DNA of 64,000 nt from Dolomedes plantarius (GCA_907164885.2 OU015490.1:216044134-216108133), one strand, 5' to 3'; positions 33,562-45,023 are shown, counted from the stretch's first letter. The notes: generated from the sequence alone by a model not told the origin. Numbers and translations: made by a program.

Positions 33562-33972
33562 ATTAAAGGCCTAAGAACGCAGATACAATCGCCATATTTC
33601 AAAACTGCCTGGTATATTGGATCTAAGGGCAACTTACGAATTGATTCCTATTATGTTCAAAAACTAAAAAAAAATGGAGATTGTTCATGTTTATGATATG
33701 CGGGATACCACATAATAGCTGCACATTTGATCGAGTAGATCAACTTCTGCTTTTGTCGTATTGTAATCCAGTATACTCGCTGGTTTACTATGGCTAAATA
33801 ACGACTAACAATGAATGGAGAGGAATACAAGAGTCAGAAAATCAGACCTACATTAGAAAGCGTGTAGCTATAAATAGAAATTGCTTAGAACTTGCCAATT
33901 TTGCATATAAAAACAAAGCATTCAAATATACGAAACTGTTGCACTTTGTACACGGGCGCTCCCGCTGAAGGG
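33341..33972. mobile_element. piggyBac-type MITE (TTAA-flanked, 632 bp)
   Basis: TTAA at 33337-33340 and 33973-33976 flanks inverted ends CCCTTCAGTGGGCGCGCC and CCCTTCAGCGGGAGCGCC (16 of 18 alike). A second inverted match, ACAAAGTGCAAC, lies about 50 bp in on the left and 28 bp in on the right. The element has no transposase. Its centre is a near-perfect hairpin: CTGCGTTCTTAGGCCTTTAATT at 33471-33492 and its inverse at 33560-33581, closed by (TA)n. It must have been moved in trans by a piggyBac-like transposase; its ends differ from those of the other two TTAA elements in the window. Confidence 0.87.
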
Positions 33973-34183
33973 TTAAAATTGGGCTTAAAATCATAGCTTT
34001 TATATCATAAATTATAGTTGCAAAATTAATTATTTTTTAAGATTTCTGGTGAATAAAATATCTTGAGATCAACGAGCGACCCACTTTAAACAAATAGATT
34101 TGATTTAAAAAACGTTGTGAAGACTATTTGACAACTTAAATTTCATTAGCTTAATTTTGCATTGTTAAAAATACACTTAGAGT

Positions 34184-34618
34184 TATAGAGTTTCTATGCT
34201 CACTTCTACCCAGACCTGGGTGTATATAATTTGAAGTGGCTCTCTATTTGAATTTGAACCACACACAGTTTATACATGAAACAATGTTTATTGAATTCGT
34301 TGCACATATAATTGGCTTTACAGCAATAAGCATGCGTACTACTTGTAGGGAATGTGTAAACACAGCTTTCAAGAACAATATATTTTTATACTCACGAACA
34401 GTAAGTCAAACCAGCAGTACTGCCATGTAAACTTCTGGCCCGCTAAGCACTAGCGCAGGATAACACCTTTTCAACCTTAACAACCTCCCCTTTTTCATTA
34501 ATGACGCTGCGTGGTATTTATACTAAGCGCGTATGCCGAAATTAGCATATCTAAAGCAGCTTCTTTAATTCACTCAAAAGTTCGATTCTTGTGAATCGAA
34601 TCTTGTGTATACCTTACA
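34184..34618 (-). repeat. 3' LTR of the gag-only element
   Basis: 435 bp; on the minus strand it begins TGTAAGG and ends CTCTATA. It has a TATA box (TATAAATA, 34515-34522) and an AATAAA (34287-34292), so it could promote and terminate transcription. It differs from its partner LTR (37360-37794) at only a handful of the positions compared, which indicates a fairly recent insertion. Confidence 0.92.
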
Positions 34619-35162
34619 CTGGCCTCCCTCGAAAAAAAAAATTAGGTAACTGAGGTCTGAACGGCTTCAGTTAACTAATTGAAAACGCGTGCTGGTCTGA
34701 CTTTTTACATAATGGGTGGCAAAGTCAAAAAAACCTTCCACACGTTGTGTGGGGGAAAAACGCCACTATCATTTTACAAAACTAACCCCGAAGGGTCCAG
34801 GTGACACCATCACACAGTGGATTTGCAGAGTTGCGGATACTGGGCTGGCCAACTACGCCCTAAAAAACTTATTTTAGTTAAAATTGTCAACACAATTGCG
34901 CAGCATGACATTTCTTGACTGTTTGTATCTGCTCTCCCCCAATTTATAATGCACATGTGTCATGATTTGTGAAGTTAGTACATTAGTGATTAATTGGTAT
35001 ATTGTGCAGTATGTATTTTTTTCCTAGTCACTACATGTCCCCTTCAAAAATTTATAAAACAACAGTATGCCGTATTTTTTTTTCAGTGGCTCACCCCTTC
35101 CCCTCAAAATGTTTACACAGTATATACACTGGGGAATTTCAAACCAATTTGTTTCGGTTTTA
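34619..35162 (-). other. 3' non-coding region of the gag-only element
   Basis: Nearly identical in sequence and order to 39636-40169 of the neighbouring element. It contains the purine-rich tract at its LTR edge. No frame is conserved between the two copies. Confidence 0.8.
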
Positions 35163-37226
35163 TTAAAGGGTGGGAGTTAGAATAAGAAAGTTGATACAAG
35201 ACTTGTTCCTCATGAATGCAGCAACTTCCTTGCACCAGTCTGTCCAATCCGTGGAACCTCTCTTGATGGTCGCAGTCCTAGTAAAGGGGTTCGTTGACCG
35301 TGTGGGCATCCTTCGTGCAGCAGGTCGTTGGTCCTGAGGCGCTGGTCCGGCTTGACGATGGACAGGAGGTCTCTTGGGAGGAGGCCAACCTTGCTGGGCG
35401 GCAGAAATCTTCCGTTTCCTGTACTTATGCAAAGGAGCTTTAAAATTGTCATTCTTCCATTTGATAACCTTGTGTACCTTATGTGTACCACGTTCATCCT
35501 TTGATAGAGTTTTTGTAGTGAACACCTTACTTTGCTTCGTACTTTTGCTTGTATCGGTATTAAATTTTAATGCAGATTCTATTGTTTCAAATTTATACGC
35601 CGCACCAATGTGTTTAGTTACTGGCTTTATCTCTCTACTTGTGTCAAGTTTTTCAACAAACTGACTCTGTTTTTGGTATTGGTGCTTATGCAACTTCTTG
35701 TTTACCGCCTTAATTACTTCAGTGTTTGCAGTTTTAATGCTGGAACCTGAAGGCGCTTTTTCACGTTTTTTATCCCCCTTAACTTTAGTTTTATCCTCTT
35801 TTGACGAAAAAGTCTCTTTGAAACTTGCGACATCAGAATCGTTATCATTTAAATTCTTTAACACTGCTTCAGTTTTAGGAAGATTAAGCTTTTCGTACTG
35901 GTGCGTTTTAATGCAAACGACGTCTATAACTCCCGAAGCATCAGCTAAACTACTTACAGTATAACTCTGTGTCAACTTTTCATCCTGACTCTCAGTATGG
36001 TTTTCATGTACTTTATTTAAAACCATATTATCAACCTGGCCTACACAATCCCCATTCGGCTGGGAACTTGAAATAATATCATCATTACCTAGCGAGTTCC
36101 TACTATCGTTTAAAGAATTTTTATTGTCGTCAACTAATAAGTATTCACTAACTTCCGTAACGCATACTTCGTCATCTACTAAATTTCCTTCATTAACAGA
36201 TGTGTGAATATCATCTAAAATATCAGGTATAGCATCAATAATATCAGGTATAGCATTAATAATATCAGGTATAGCATTAATAGAAGTGTCCGATGATTTA
36301 TTTTCTAAACCATTAGCATTAGTATCGGCCCTATTTTCAGAAATTTGTACTGGAATTACCTCATCATTCCAGCTAGACTCACTTTCTTTATAAGCCACAA
36401 AAATACCCTGACTTTCACTATTCTCAAAATAATGATTACTACTCGGACAAAATAATACATTTGACCAAACAGTTTCAACAGGTTGAACCATATCATGTGA
36501 ATCAACTTTCCAGTGCAAGTAAGGTGCTTGCATATTATTTTCTTTAAGTGCACTAATTTCATTATAACGCCGTGCGCTTCTATTATTTTGCCTGCGGTAC
36601 TGCTTACGCTGCTGGTTTGAAACTCGCGAACAATTTTGGCGCGGCTGTATAAAACTTCTCGTACCTGAATGACGGTGAGGGGTAGCGAAGAAATGCCTAT
36701 TGTCATATTTAGATAAAGCTTGAAGGAGGGTAACCTTGCTTGTAATTGTTTGATTATCTAAAAAATCTTGAACACTTGGCTTCAAACGTTGGATAACTAT
36801 TTTTAAGATTACCGCTTCCGTTACCCCTTCTAAATATTCCTCACACCTGGAAATCTTTTCTGTAGCAAAATCTAACGCAGACTGACCTTCACGTTGCCTT
36901 AGCGAATAAATTTCCGCTTCAATTTCACTTTGATTAAAGGTCTTTGGAAAAACACTAAGAAATTGTTGCTTGAATGACAAATAGTCAAAAATCAGATTAC
37001 TGCTTTGCATGCATGTGTACCACTGAAATGCACTACCTCTTAAAGCGGCTAGAGCAATTTTAAGTTTATCCCCCTCTGGGGTGCATTGTTGCTGAAAGTA
37101 ATGCTCAATTTTCTTTAGGAATTGGCTTGAGGGGCCGCCATTGAATGTGGCCTCGAATGGCGCAATTTGCTGAACCATAATTACCCGAGGAAAATTTCCA
37201 GCAGGATTTTGTTCTACAACACTCAT
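35163..37226 (-). CDS. Intact 687-residue gag-derived protein, pol replaced by unrelated sequence
   Basis: The ATG at 37226 (MSVVEQNPAGNFPRV) follows the primer-binding site by about 120 bp. Residues 1 to about 225 are a Ty3/gypsy-type gag, about 90% like the gag at 44449 (FNGGPSSQFLKKIEHYFQQQ; QREGQSALDFATEKI; VIQRLKPSVQDFL); no CCHC knuckle is visible. Residues about 226-270 align with the other element's protease, but the catalytic DTG is ETV here. Residues about 275-595 have no counterpart in the neighbouring element. They are acidic first, with three AIPDI(I/L) repeats at about 318-337, then Lys-rich (KEDKTKVKGDKKREK). Residues about 600-687 return to the shared Pro/Arg-rich tail (ISAAQQ, PPKRPPVHRQAGPAP). 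No stop or frameshift occurs. Likely a structural or packaging protein; the central region's job is unknown. Confidence 0.88.
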   Translation of the reverse strand: MSVVEQNPAGNFPRVIMVQQIAPFEATFNGGPSSQFLKKIEHYFQQQCTPEGDKLKIALAALRGSAFQWYTCMQSSNLIFDYLSFKQQFLSVFPKTFNQSEIEAEIYSLRQREGQSALDFATEKISRCEEYLEGVTEAVILKIVIQRLKPSVQDFLDNQTITSKVTLLQALSKYDNRHFFATPHRHSGTRSFIQPRQNCSRVSNQQRKQYRRQNNRSARRYNEISALKENNMQAPYLHWKVDSHDMVQPVETVWSNVLFCPSSNHYFENSESQGIFVAYKESESSWNDEVIPVQISENRADTNANGLENKSSDTSINAIPDIINAIPDIIDAIPDILDDIHTSVNEGNLVDDEVCVTEVSEYLLVDDNKNSLNDSRNSLGNDDIISSSQPNGDCVGQVDNMVLNKVHENHTESQDEKLTQSYTVSSLADASGVIDVVCIKTHQYEKLNLPKTEAVLKNLNDNDSDVASFKETFSSKEDKTKVKGDKKREKAPSGSSIKTANTEVIKAVNKKLHKHQYQKQSQFVEKLDTSREIKPVTKHIGAAYKFETIESALKFNTDTSKSTKQSKVFTTKTLSKDERGTHKVHKVIKWKNDNFKAPLHKYRKRKISAAQQGWPPPKRPPVHRQAGPAPQDQRPAARRMPTRSTNPFTRTATIKRGSTDWTDWCKEVAAFMRNKSCINFLILTPTL

Positions 37227-37359
37227 TTTTTAAATAGTATATAAGTACTTGCAACAATTTTATCAATATAAGTACACAGTACACAGTTTTTAATTTCAAT
37301 TATGTTGTTCGTTACAAATGTAACGCTAACTACCAGGAATATATATTTTCGGGCGCCAG

Positions 37360-37794
37360 TATAGAGTATCTATGCTCACTTCTACCCAGACCTGGGTGTA
37401 TATAATTTGAAGTGACTCTCTATTTGAATTTGAACCACACACAGTTTATACATGAAATAATGTTTATTGAATTCGTTGCACATATAATTGGCTTTACAGC
37501 AATAAGCATGCGTACTACTTGTACGGAATGTATAAACACAGCTTTCAAGAACAATATATTTTTATACTCACGAACAGTAAGTCAAACCAGCAGTACTGCC
37601 ATGTAAACTTCTGGCCCGCTAAGCACTAGCGCAGGATAACACCTTTTCAACCTTAACAACCTCCCCTTTTTCATTAATGACGCTGCTTGGTATTTATACT
37701 AAGCGCGTATGCCGAAATTAGCATATCTAAAGCAGCTTCTTTAATTCACTCAAAAGTTCGATTCTTGTGAATCGAATCTTGTGTATACCTTACA
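37360..37794 (-). repeat. 5' LTR of the gag-only element
   Basis: 435 bp, same structure as the 3' LTR, followed on the minus strand by C and TGGCGCCCGAA (primer-binding site). GAGT at 37795-37798 repeats the left flank. Confidence 0.92.
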
Positions 37795-37798
37795 GAGT

Positions 37799-39194
37799 TC
37801 AAACGTTTGATTATTTCAGTCAGTGTTGTACATCCGTATAAATTTCTCATAGATGTATATACGTTTATCCTATAAATCCATATTAGCATAAACTTTAAAT
37901 GCTTTATAAATGATATATAAAAATAATGAAAATCATAAATAAGGTGAAATACTTGGTCTTATATTTATTTTTAAATAAAGATACTTAAAATCAATATGCT
38001 ACAATTACTTTTTAGGAAATAATCGTATTTATTCTTTAAGTTGTATATTTTATTGCATTTAATAAGAGGTAAGAGAGGAAACTTGGCAAGAAAAATAATC
38101 ATATACCTCTTCATATAGCTTATTTTATATTTTCTGATTGATATTGAATATATCTCCTGACCAAAAATATTGAAATTTATGAAGGATAATCTCGAAATCC
38201 AAAATTCAAGTTTTATTATTAACAGAAATGAAGTCTTTAAAAAATAAAATTTTATATGCTCAAACTGTACAATAACTTAACATTAACATGAACTTGCCTA
38301 TTGTGATAGATATCAATTTATAAACCCATTCATTTAAACATATCGTTTAATAAAATGCGATATCTTTCCTGCAACCTAAAACGAGATTGAAAAGCATAAA
38401 ATACTCATATTTAGTGAGCAAGTTTGAATGTATAATGCATTTAATATTTTAGCTTCAAAGATACGTCAGTGTAGACCAAAGAATGAAAATACTTTGCGAG
38501 GGAAAAAAATTGAATTTGTTTCCAAAGAAATAGGTTGAAATTTTTGACATTAAAAAACATAATTTTCTCTCCAACGAACAATCTTCGCACTTTTTCGAAA
38601 ACCATATTTTCCCCCTATATTTTGACTTGCCTGAAAATTCAAGAGATGGATTAAAACTTATATTGCTTCCAGCAGATACGTCAAGAAGATAAGAAAAAAA
38701 ATGGTTGTGGAAAAAAATAATATAAAAGAAAAAAGTATAATTTCCTCTTCTTCAGCTTATATTTTATTCATTCAGATTTTCAGAATTGAATTTTGTTGAT
38801 GCGATGAAACCTCTTCCGAAAGTCAGTTCTTTGGCTTTTTAATATGAGTGAGAAATCCTTTTCCAAGGAAAGGAACGAGTTTACATCTAATAAAAACATA
38901 TGCCTGTCACGGGAGAATTACTCAATTATGTTTTATTTATGGTTCGGATCTTGCTTCACGTGTTTCTTAACATTTTGTTCCTATTTCTATTATATTTTTA
39001 ACTAAAAGGCTGACAAAAGTTTCAGTATTTCATTTCAGTGAAATGCAGTCTGAATTTTCAAACGATTTGGTTTAAAGGATTTCAAAAATTATTAAACATC
39101 CACAATTTTATGAAAATCAAAAATCTAATTTTATTATTCTATATATAACTCCACACGATGCTCAATTTGTGAAATACATTCCTTTCGTTTGAAC
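37799..39194. other. AT-rich intron between the two LTR elements
   Basis: About 1.4 kb without recognisable features. It shows the two LTR elements are separate insertions, not a tandem pair sharing an LTR. Confidence 0.6.
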
Positions 39195-39198
39195 ATAT

Positions 39199-39635
39199 TA
39201 TAGAGTTTCTATGCTCACTTCTACCCAGACTTGGGTGTATATAATTTGAAGTGGCACTCTATTTGAATTTGAAGCAAACACAGTTTATACATGAAACAAT
39301 GTTTATTGAATTCGTTGCACATATAATTGGCTTTAACAGCAATAAGCATGCTTACTACTTGTACGGAATGTATAAACACAGCTTTCAAGAACAATATATT
39401 TTTATACTCACGAACAGTAAGTCAAACCAGCAGTACTGCCATGTAAACTTCTGGCCCGATAAGCACTAGCGCAGAATAACACCTTTTCAACCTTAACAAC
39501 CTCCCCCTTTTTCATTAATGATGCTGCGTGGTATTTATACTAAGCGCGTATGCCGAAATTAGCATGTCTAAAGCAGCTTCTTTAATTCACTCAAAAGTTC
39601 GATTCTTGTGAATCGAATCTTGTGTATACCTTACA
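39199..39635 (-). repeat. 3' LTR of the gag-pol element
   Basis: 437 bp, same family as the LTRs at 34184 and 37360; the minus-strand TATAAATA and AATAAA motifs are conserved. Confidence 0.92.
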
Positions 39636-40169
39636 CTGGCCTCCCTCGAAAAAAAAAATTAGGTAACTGAGGTCTGAACGGCTTCAATTAACTAATTGAA
39701 AAAGCGTGCTGGTCTGACTTTTTACATAATAGGTGGCAAAGCCAAAAAACCTTCCACACATTGTGTGGAGGAAAAACGCCACTACCATTTTACAAAACTA
39801 ACCCCGAAGGGTCCAGGTGACACCATCACACAGTGGATTTGCAGAGTTGCGGATACTGGGCTGGCCAACTGCGCCCTAAAAAACTTATTTTAGTTAAAAT
39901 TGTCAACACAATTGCACAGCATGACATTTCTTGACTGTTTGTATCTGCTCTCCCCCAATTTATAATGCCCATGTGTCATGATTTGTGAAGTTAGTATGTT
40001 AGTTAGTTGTTATCTGTAGTTAGTATGTATTTTTTTTTCACTACATGTCCCCTTCAAAAATTTATAAAACAACAGTATGCCTTTTTTTTTCAGTGGCTCA
40101 CTCCTTCCCCTCAAAATGTTTACACAGTATATACAATGGGGAACTTCAAACCAATTTGGTTCGGTTTTA
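39636..40169 (-). other. 3' non-coding region of the gag-pol element
   Basis: Colinear with 34619-35162; the purine-rich tract lies at the LTR border. Confidence 0.8.
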
Positions 40170-41147
40170 TTAAAGGATGGGAGTTAGAATAAGAGAATTG
40201 ATACAAGACTTGTTCCTCATGAATGCAGCAACTTCCTTGCACCAGTCTGTCCAATCCGTGGAACCTCTCTTGATGGTCGCAGTCCTAGTAAAGGGGTTCG
40301 TTGACCGTGTGGGCATCCTTAGTGCAGCAGTTCGTTGGTACTGAGGCGCTGGTCCGGCTTGACGATGGACAGGAGGTCTCTTGGGAGGAGGATCTTGTTG
40401 GGCGGCAGAGATCTTTCGTTTCCTTTGCGTCTGCTTCCCCCGCTTGCGTGGATGTTCGAACGGCTGAGAGTCAGGCGCCGACGATGGAGAAGTCATGGGA
40501 GTCTTTCTTTTAACTCCTGACCGGGGTTCCTGTGCAGGAGTGGAGCTGCTTCCCTCATGCAGGTTATCACCGGAATCGTGAGTAGGGGGAGGACGGTCTT
40601 CGTTGGTGACCCCCGAGGGTCCAGCATCTTGTGAACCTTGTGAACCTTGTTGCACTTGATTTGAAAACAGGGTATAGTCTGCACGGTTTATATACCTCTT
40701 AATCTGGTCTATATTTGCGGGAACTTGCTGTTGGCCTTCTTGTAAGGTAACCACTGGGCCTGCTACCTTTTTTATTTGGTACGGACCTTGAAATTTCGGG
40801 CAAAATTTCCCGACTATGCCTTTACTGGCGTTAGATAGTGAGTGGGTGGCTTTTAAAACCCATTGCCCAACTTCAAATTTCTCCTCCCTACGATTTTTAT
40901 CGTAGTATATCTTCTGTTGCTTCCGCATCTGGTCATTAACTTGCTTGACCTCGCGAAGCATCCCCTGAATATCAGCTAGTTGAAATTGAGGCGCTTGCCC
41001 CGGTACGAAGAATAGACTGTCTAAAGGGGTGATAATCTTTCTGCCTAGAAAAACTTCGGCAGGTGTTTTGGCTGTCGAGTCGTGGACGGCCGAACGTAAT
41101 GCAAACGCAAACTGCTGTATGTGTTGATGCTGTATATGTTGTCCCAT
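40170..41147 (-). pseudogene. pol: integrase C-terminal part and tail (shifted frame)
   Basis: Continues integrase after a frameshift near 41130-41147, where CATATACAGCATCAACAC-like repetition suggests slippage. It begins with FAFALRSAVHDSTAKTPAEV, typical of the integrase region after the catalytic Glu. It then has the GPY/F module (FCPKFQGPYQIKKV) and ends with a Ser/Pro/Arg-rich tail (RKRKISAAQQ, PPKRPPVHRQ) shared with the gag-only element. It is not expressed as part of pol unless the shift is suppressed. Confidence 0.85.
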
Positions 41148-41890
41148 GTTTTATGATTGTTTTGTATAAATGCGCGAATCATTTTAACTACATTTCGATT
41201 TACCCGCTCCGCAATATTCGACTGTGGTCTATAAGTGACCATTTTTGCATGTTTTATTTGAAGCCTGCGACACAGGTCCGTGAAAACTTCGCTGACAAAC
41301 TGAACACCGTTATCGCTAATTATTTTTACAGGGGCACCATATCGCAAAACATAATTATGTGTAAATGCATCAGCAACTGCTTTGGCTGAGGCTCTACGCA
41401 GGGGTATAATTTCGGTCCATTTTGAAAAATGGTCGACTATTACGAGTAAGAACATGTATTTTCCACTTGCACTACGGGGATATGGGCCTAATAAATCTAT
41501 CCCTACGATTTCATTAGGGAACGTGGCCACGATACTTTGTAAAAATCCCGCGGGGCGGTAATTTGTGTAGTTAATACGCTGACAAGTGTCGCAGCTTTGA
41601 ACGTACTGGGTGACCCACTTCCTCATTTGGGGCCAGTAAACCACCTCATTAAGTCGAGAAAAAGTTTTTCGAATACCCATATGGCCGGCTGTAGGTAAAT
41701 CGTGAAGAGTATGTAGAATGTGTGTTCTCATTGAACATGGAATGACGGGACGAATTTCACCATTCCGATTTGTGGATGATTTGTAAAAAAGGAGATCATC
41801 GACTAGTTCATAGTTCTGTGCTCTACCCTGTATAGCATGCAAATTAACTCCGGAAAATTGTTCGGGGTTTTCTAGGTATTTAACTATATC
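41130..41890 (-). pseudogene. pol: integrase zinc and catalytic domains, after an in-frame stop
   Basis: In the same frame as the upstream gag-pol but separated from it by TGA (41891-41893). It contains the HHCC zinc finger (HILHTLHDLPTAGH ... CDTC) and the D,D35E core: IDLLGPYPRS, ISDNGVQFVSEVF and QSNIAERVNR. Integrase joins the element's DNA into the genome. All catalytic residues look intact, so the stop and the later frameshift are the only visible lesions. Confidence 0.87.
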
Positions 41891-44449
41891 TCAGAATTCC
41901 AGGTCTTTACGAAGTTCTTCTTTTAACTGCGTTTTATTATCTAGCACAATAGAAGTGAGCATTTCACATTGAGTTATCGACTCCCCCTCTGGGTCTCTGC
42001 TTAAAGCATCCGCTACCAGATTTCCTTTCCCCGGACGATGCTCAATGATTAAGTTGTATTCCTGGATCTTTAATGCCCAGCGAATGACACGAGGCGTAAA
42101 ATTTTTGCCCGAGTATAATCGGGTTAAAGCAGCATGGTCAGTTATAACCCGAACCGGCTGTTCTGAGAAATAACAGCGAAATTTTTTGAGTGCTACGACA
42201 ATAGTCAAACATTCCCTTTCAGTGGTTGTATAGTTTCGTTCTGCGGAATTTAAAGTTCGCGATGTGAAAGCGATAGGTTGGTTTTCCTGCATTAGTACAG
42301 CGCCGATTCCGACATTAGAAGCATCCGTTTGCACTACGAATTGTAGCTTGTGATCTGGATGGCGTAGTACCGGAGCTTGGATCAATTTCTGCTTTAATGT
42401 TTGGAAGGCGTTCTGGGCTTCAGAACTCCACGTAAATTTAGTGCGTTTCTTTCGCAATTTGTAAAGCGGTTCGGTGACTTCCGAGAATGCAGGTATAAAT
42501 GTGCGGTAATATGAGCAAAGACCAAGAAACGACGAAAGTTGTTTTCCCGTTTGTGGGATTTTAAACGCTTTTACAGCGTCGATTTTAGATGAATCCGTTT
42601 GAACGCCCTGACGCGTAATTTTGAATCCTAAATACGGTAGTTCTTTGCGGACGAACTGACACTTTTTTGTATTTATTGTTAAGCCAGCCTGTTTTATCAG
42701 AGAGAGCACTTCCTGTAAAAGAGCTAAGTGCTCGGTTAAAGTTTCCCCCGTAATAATTATGTCGTCGAGGTATACGGCAACGTTCTTTACTAAAACAGGC
42801 CTTAGTACTATATCCATAAGTTTTTGGAATGTGCCAGGTGCCCCATTGAGTCCAAAGGGCATGCGACGAAACGCAAAAGTGCCTTTTTTTGTTATAAACG
42901 CCGTTTTTTTAACGTCTTCAGCAGCCATAGGTACTTGGAAAAACCCGGATGTTAAATCTAAAGTAGTCATGTATTTAAATGACGTTAAACTATGAAGAAT
43001 ATCCTCAATTATTGGCATAGGATATGTAGAGAATTTTGTTACATTATTCAGCCCCCTGTAATCAACTGCAAATCTCCAGGCTTCGGGATCAGTAATAGGC
43101 AAGTTGCTTTTTTTTCGACATAACACAACCGGACTTGCCCACGGACTATCGACCGGCGAAATAATATTTTGACGAAGCATTTTATCAATATGAATGTCTA
43201 TAACATTCTGCTTGTTTGTATCGTACCTATATGGGCGGGCACGAATTGGGGGACTGTCTCCCGTATCAATTTTGTGAGTTGTAACGTGAGTAATACCTGG
43301 CTTGTCTGAAAATACCTCGGCAAATTTGTTTAAAGTAGTCTGTAAACGAACTTTTTCGTTTTCTTTTAAGTCCGTTTTCGACAAGTCAACCGGAACGGGC
43401 AGCACAGCTTCTTTGGACTGTTGGTGCATCTGCACCGAGATAGAATTCTGCTTGAAATTTAGTGCTACATTACACGAGTAGCAAAAATCAATCCCTAGGA
43501 TAACCTCCAGTTGCATATTTCGCATTACATGAAAAACAAGGTTGTTTTTTTCGGATTGTATGCTAATGTGTGTCAATAATGAGCCTAATATTTGACATTC
43601 TTCCCCTTGAGCTGAAAGTGTTCGTAATTTATTATGTGTGTTTAAGCGCTTCATGTCGTAATGCGATTTGAAGTACTTTTCTGACACGTACGATCTTTCG
43701 CTGCCGGTATCAAGTAAAGTTGTTATGGGAATTGAATCAATTTGCAAGTGCACATAAGGTAGTTGCACATTTTTTAATGTAAGCGCACTAATGTTACTAT
43801 AACGTTGGGCTTTACTATCATGCCGTCCACGATGTCGATTTGAAACTCGCGAAAAATTTTGGCTGGAGTGTATAAAATCTCTCGTACCGGAATTAGGATA
43901 GGGGGTAGCGAAGAAATGCCTATTGTAATGTTTAGCTAAAGCTTGAAGGAGGGTAACCGTGCTTGTAATTGTTTGATTATCTAAAAAATCTTGAACACTT
44001 GGCTTCAAACGTTGGATAACTATTTTTAAGATTACCGCTTCCGTTACCCCTTCTAAATATTCCTCACACTTGAAAATCTTTTCTGTAGCAAAATCTAACG
44101 CAGACTGACCTTCACGTTGCCTTAGCGAATAAATTTCCGCTTCAATTTCACTGTGATTAAAGGTCTTTGTAAAAACGCTAAGAAACTGTTGCTTGAATGA
44201 CAAATAGTCAAAAATCAGATTACTGCTTTGCATACACGTGTACCACTGATATGCACTACCTCTTAAAGCGGCTAGAGCAATTTTAAGTTTATCCCCCTCT
44301 GGGGTGCATTGTTGCTGAAAGTAATGCTCAATTTTCATTAGGAATTGGCTTGAGGGGCCGCCATTGAAGGTGGCTTCGAATGGCGCAAAATGCTGAACCA
44401 TAATTACCCGAGGAAAATTTCCAGCAGGATTTTGTTCTACAACACTCAT
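41891..44449 (-). pseudogene. gag-protease-RT-RNase H polyprotein of the gypsy element
   Basis: Start chosen at ATG 44449 (MSVVEQNPAG), which matches the start of the gag-only copy; a further in-frame Met at 44506 adds 19 residues. Domains from that start: gag 1 to about 220; aspartic protease around 245-252 (LLDTGSERS); reverse transcriptase about 400-620, with RMPFGLNGAPGTFQ and the active-site YLDD at 560-563; RNase H about 705-820 (QTDASNVGIGAVL, TERECL, ITDHAAL, VADALSR). Gag and pol are fused in one frame, without a shift site. The frame ends at TGA 41891, just before integrase. Stop and frameshift are the only lesions visible. Confidence 0.92.
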
Positions 44450-44582
44450 TTTTAAATAGTATATAAGTACTTGCAACAATTTTATCAATATAAGTACACA
44501 GTACACAGTTTTTAATTTCAGTTATGTTGTTCGTTACAAATGTAACGCTAACTACCAGGGTATATATATTTTCGGGCGCCAG

Positions 44583-45023
44583 TATAGAGATTCTATGCTC
44601 ACTTCTACCCAGACTTGGGTGTATATAATTTGAAGTGGCACTCTATTTGAATTTGAAGCAAACACAGTTTATACTTGAAACAATGTTTATTGAATTCGTT
44701 GCACATATAATTGGCTTTTACAGCAATAAGCATGCGTACTACTTGTACGGAATATAAATACAGCTTTCAAGAACAATATATTTTTATACTCACGAACAGT
44801 AAGTCAAACCAGCAGTACTGCCATGTAAACTTCTGGCCCGCTAAGCACTAGCGCAGGATAACACCTTTTCAATCTTAACACCCCCCCCCCCCCCCTTTTT
44901 CATTAATGACGCTGCGTGGTATTTATACTAAGCGCGTATGCCGAAATTAGCATATCTAAAGCAGCTTCTTTAATTCACTCAAAAGTTCGATTCTTGTGAA
45001 TCGAATCTTGTCTATACTTTACA
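44583..45023 (-). repeat. 5' LTR of the gag-pol element
   Basis: 441 bp. It is longer than the other LTRs mainly because of a C-run of about 15 at 44881-44895 where they have CC/CCCCC mixtures. Flanked by ATAT. Confidence 0.92.

Larger units (their letters stand above)
34180..37798 (-). mobile_element. Non-autonomous Ty3/gypsy LTR element with gag but no pol enzymes
   Basis: Complete element: LTRs at 34184-34618 and 37360-37794, 4-bp GAGT duplications (34180-34183, 37795-37798), a primer-binding site TGGCGCCCGAA next to the 5' LTR (37346-37358, tRNA-Lys type by similarity), and a purine-rich GAGGGAGG tract next to the 3' LTR (about 34620-34630). Between them is one 687-codon frame. The element shares LTRs, gag, C-terminal tail and the ~540-bp 3' non-coding region with the element at 39195-45027. 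It lacks reverse transcriptase, RNase H and integrase. It lies in the 17-kb neuroligin intron in the same orientation as the gene. Confidence 0.9.

Noticed and set aside
34236..34430. 64-codon frames repeated in each LTR
   Set aside because: They run against the element's coding direction and include non-coding LTR signals; repeated only because the LTR is repeated.
35374..35964. Plus-strand frames across the gag-only protein
   Set aside because: Antisense of the 687-codon frame; no independent motif.
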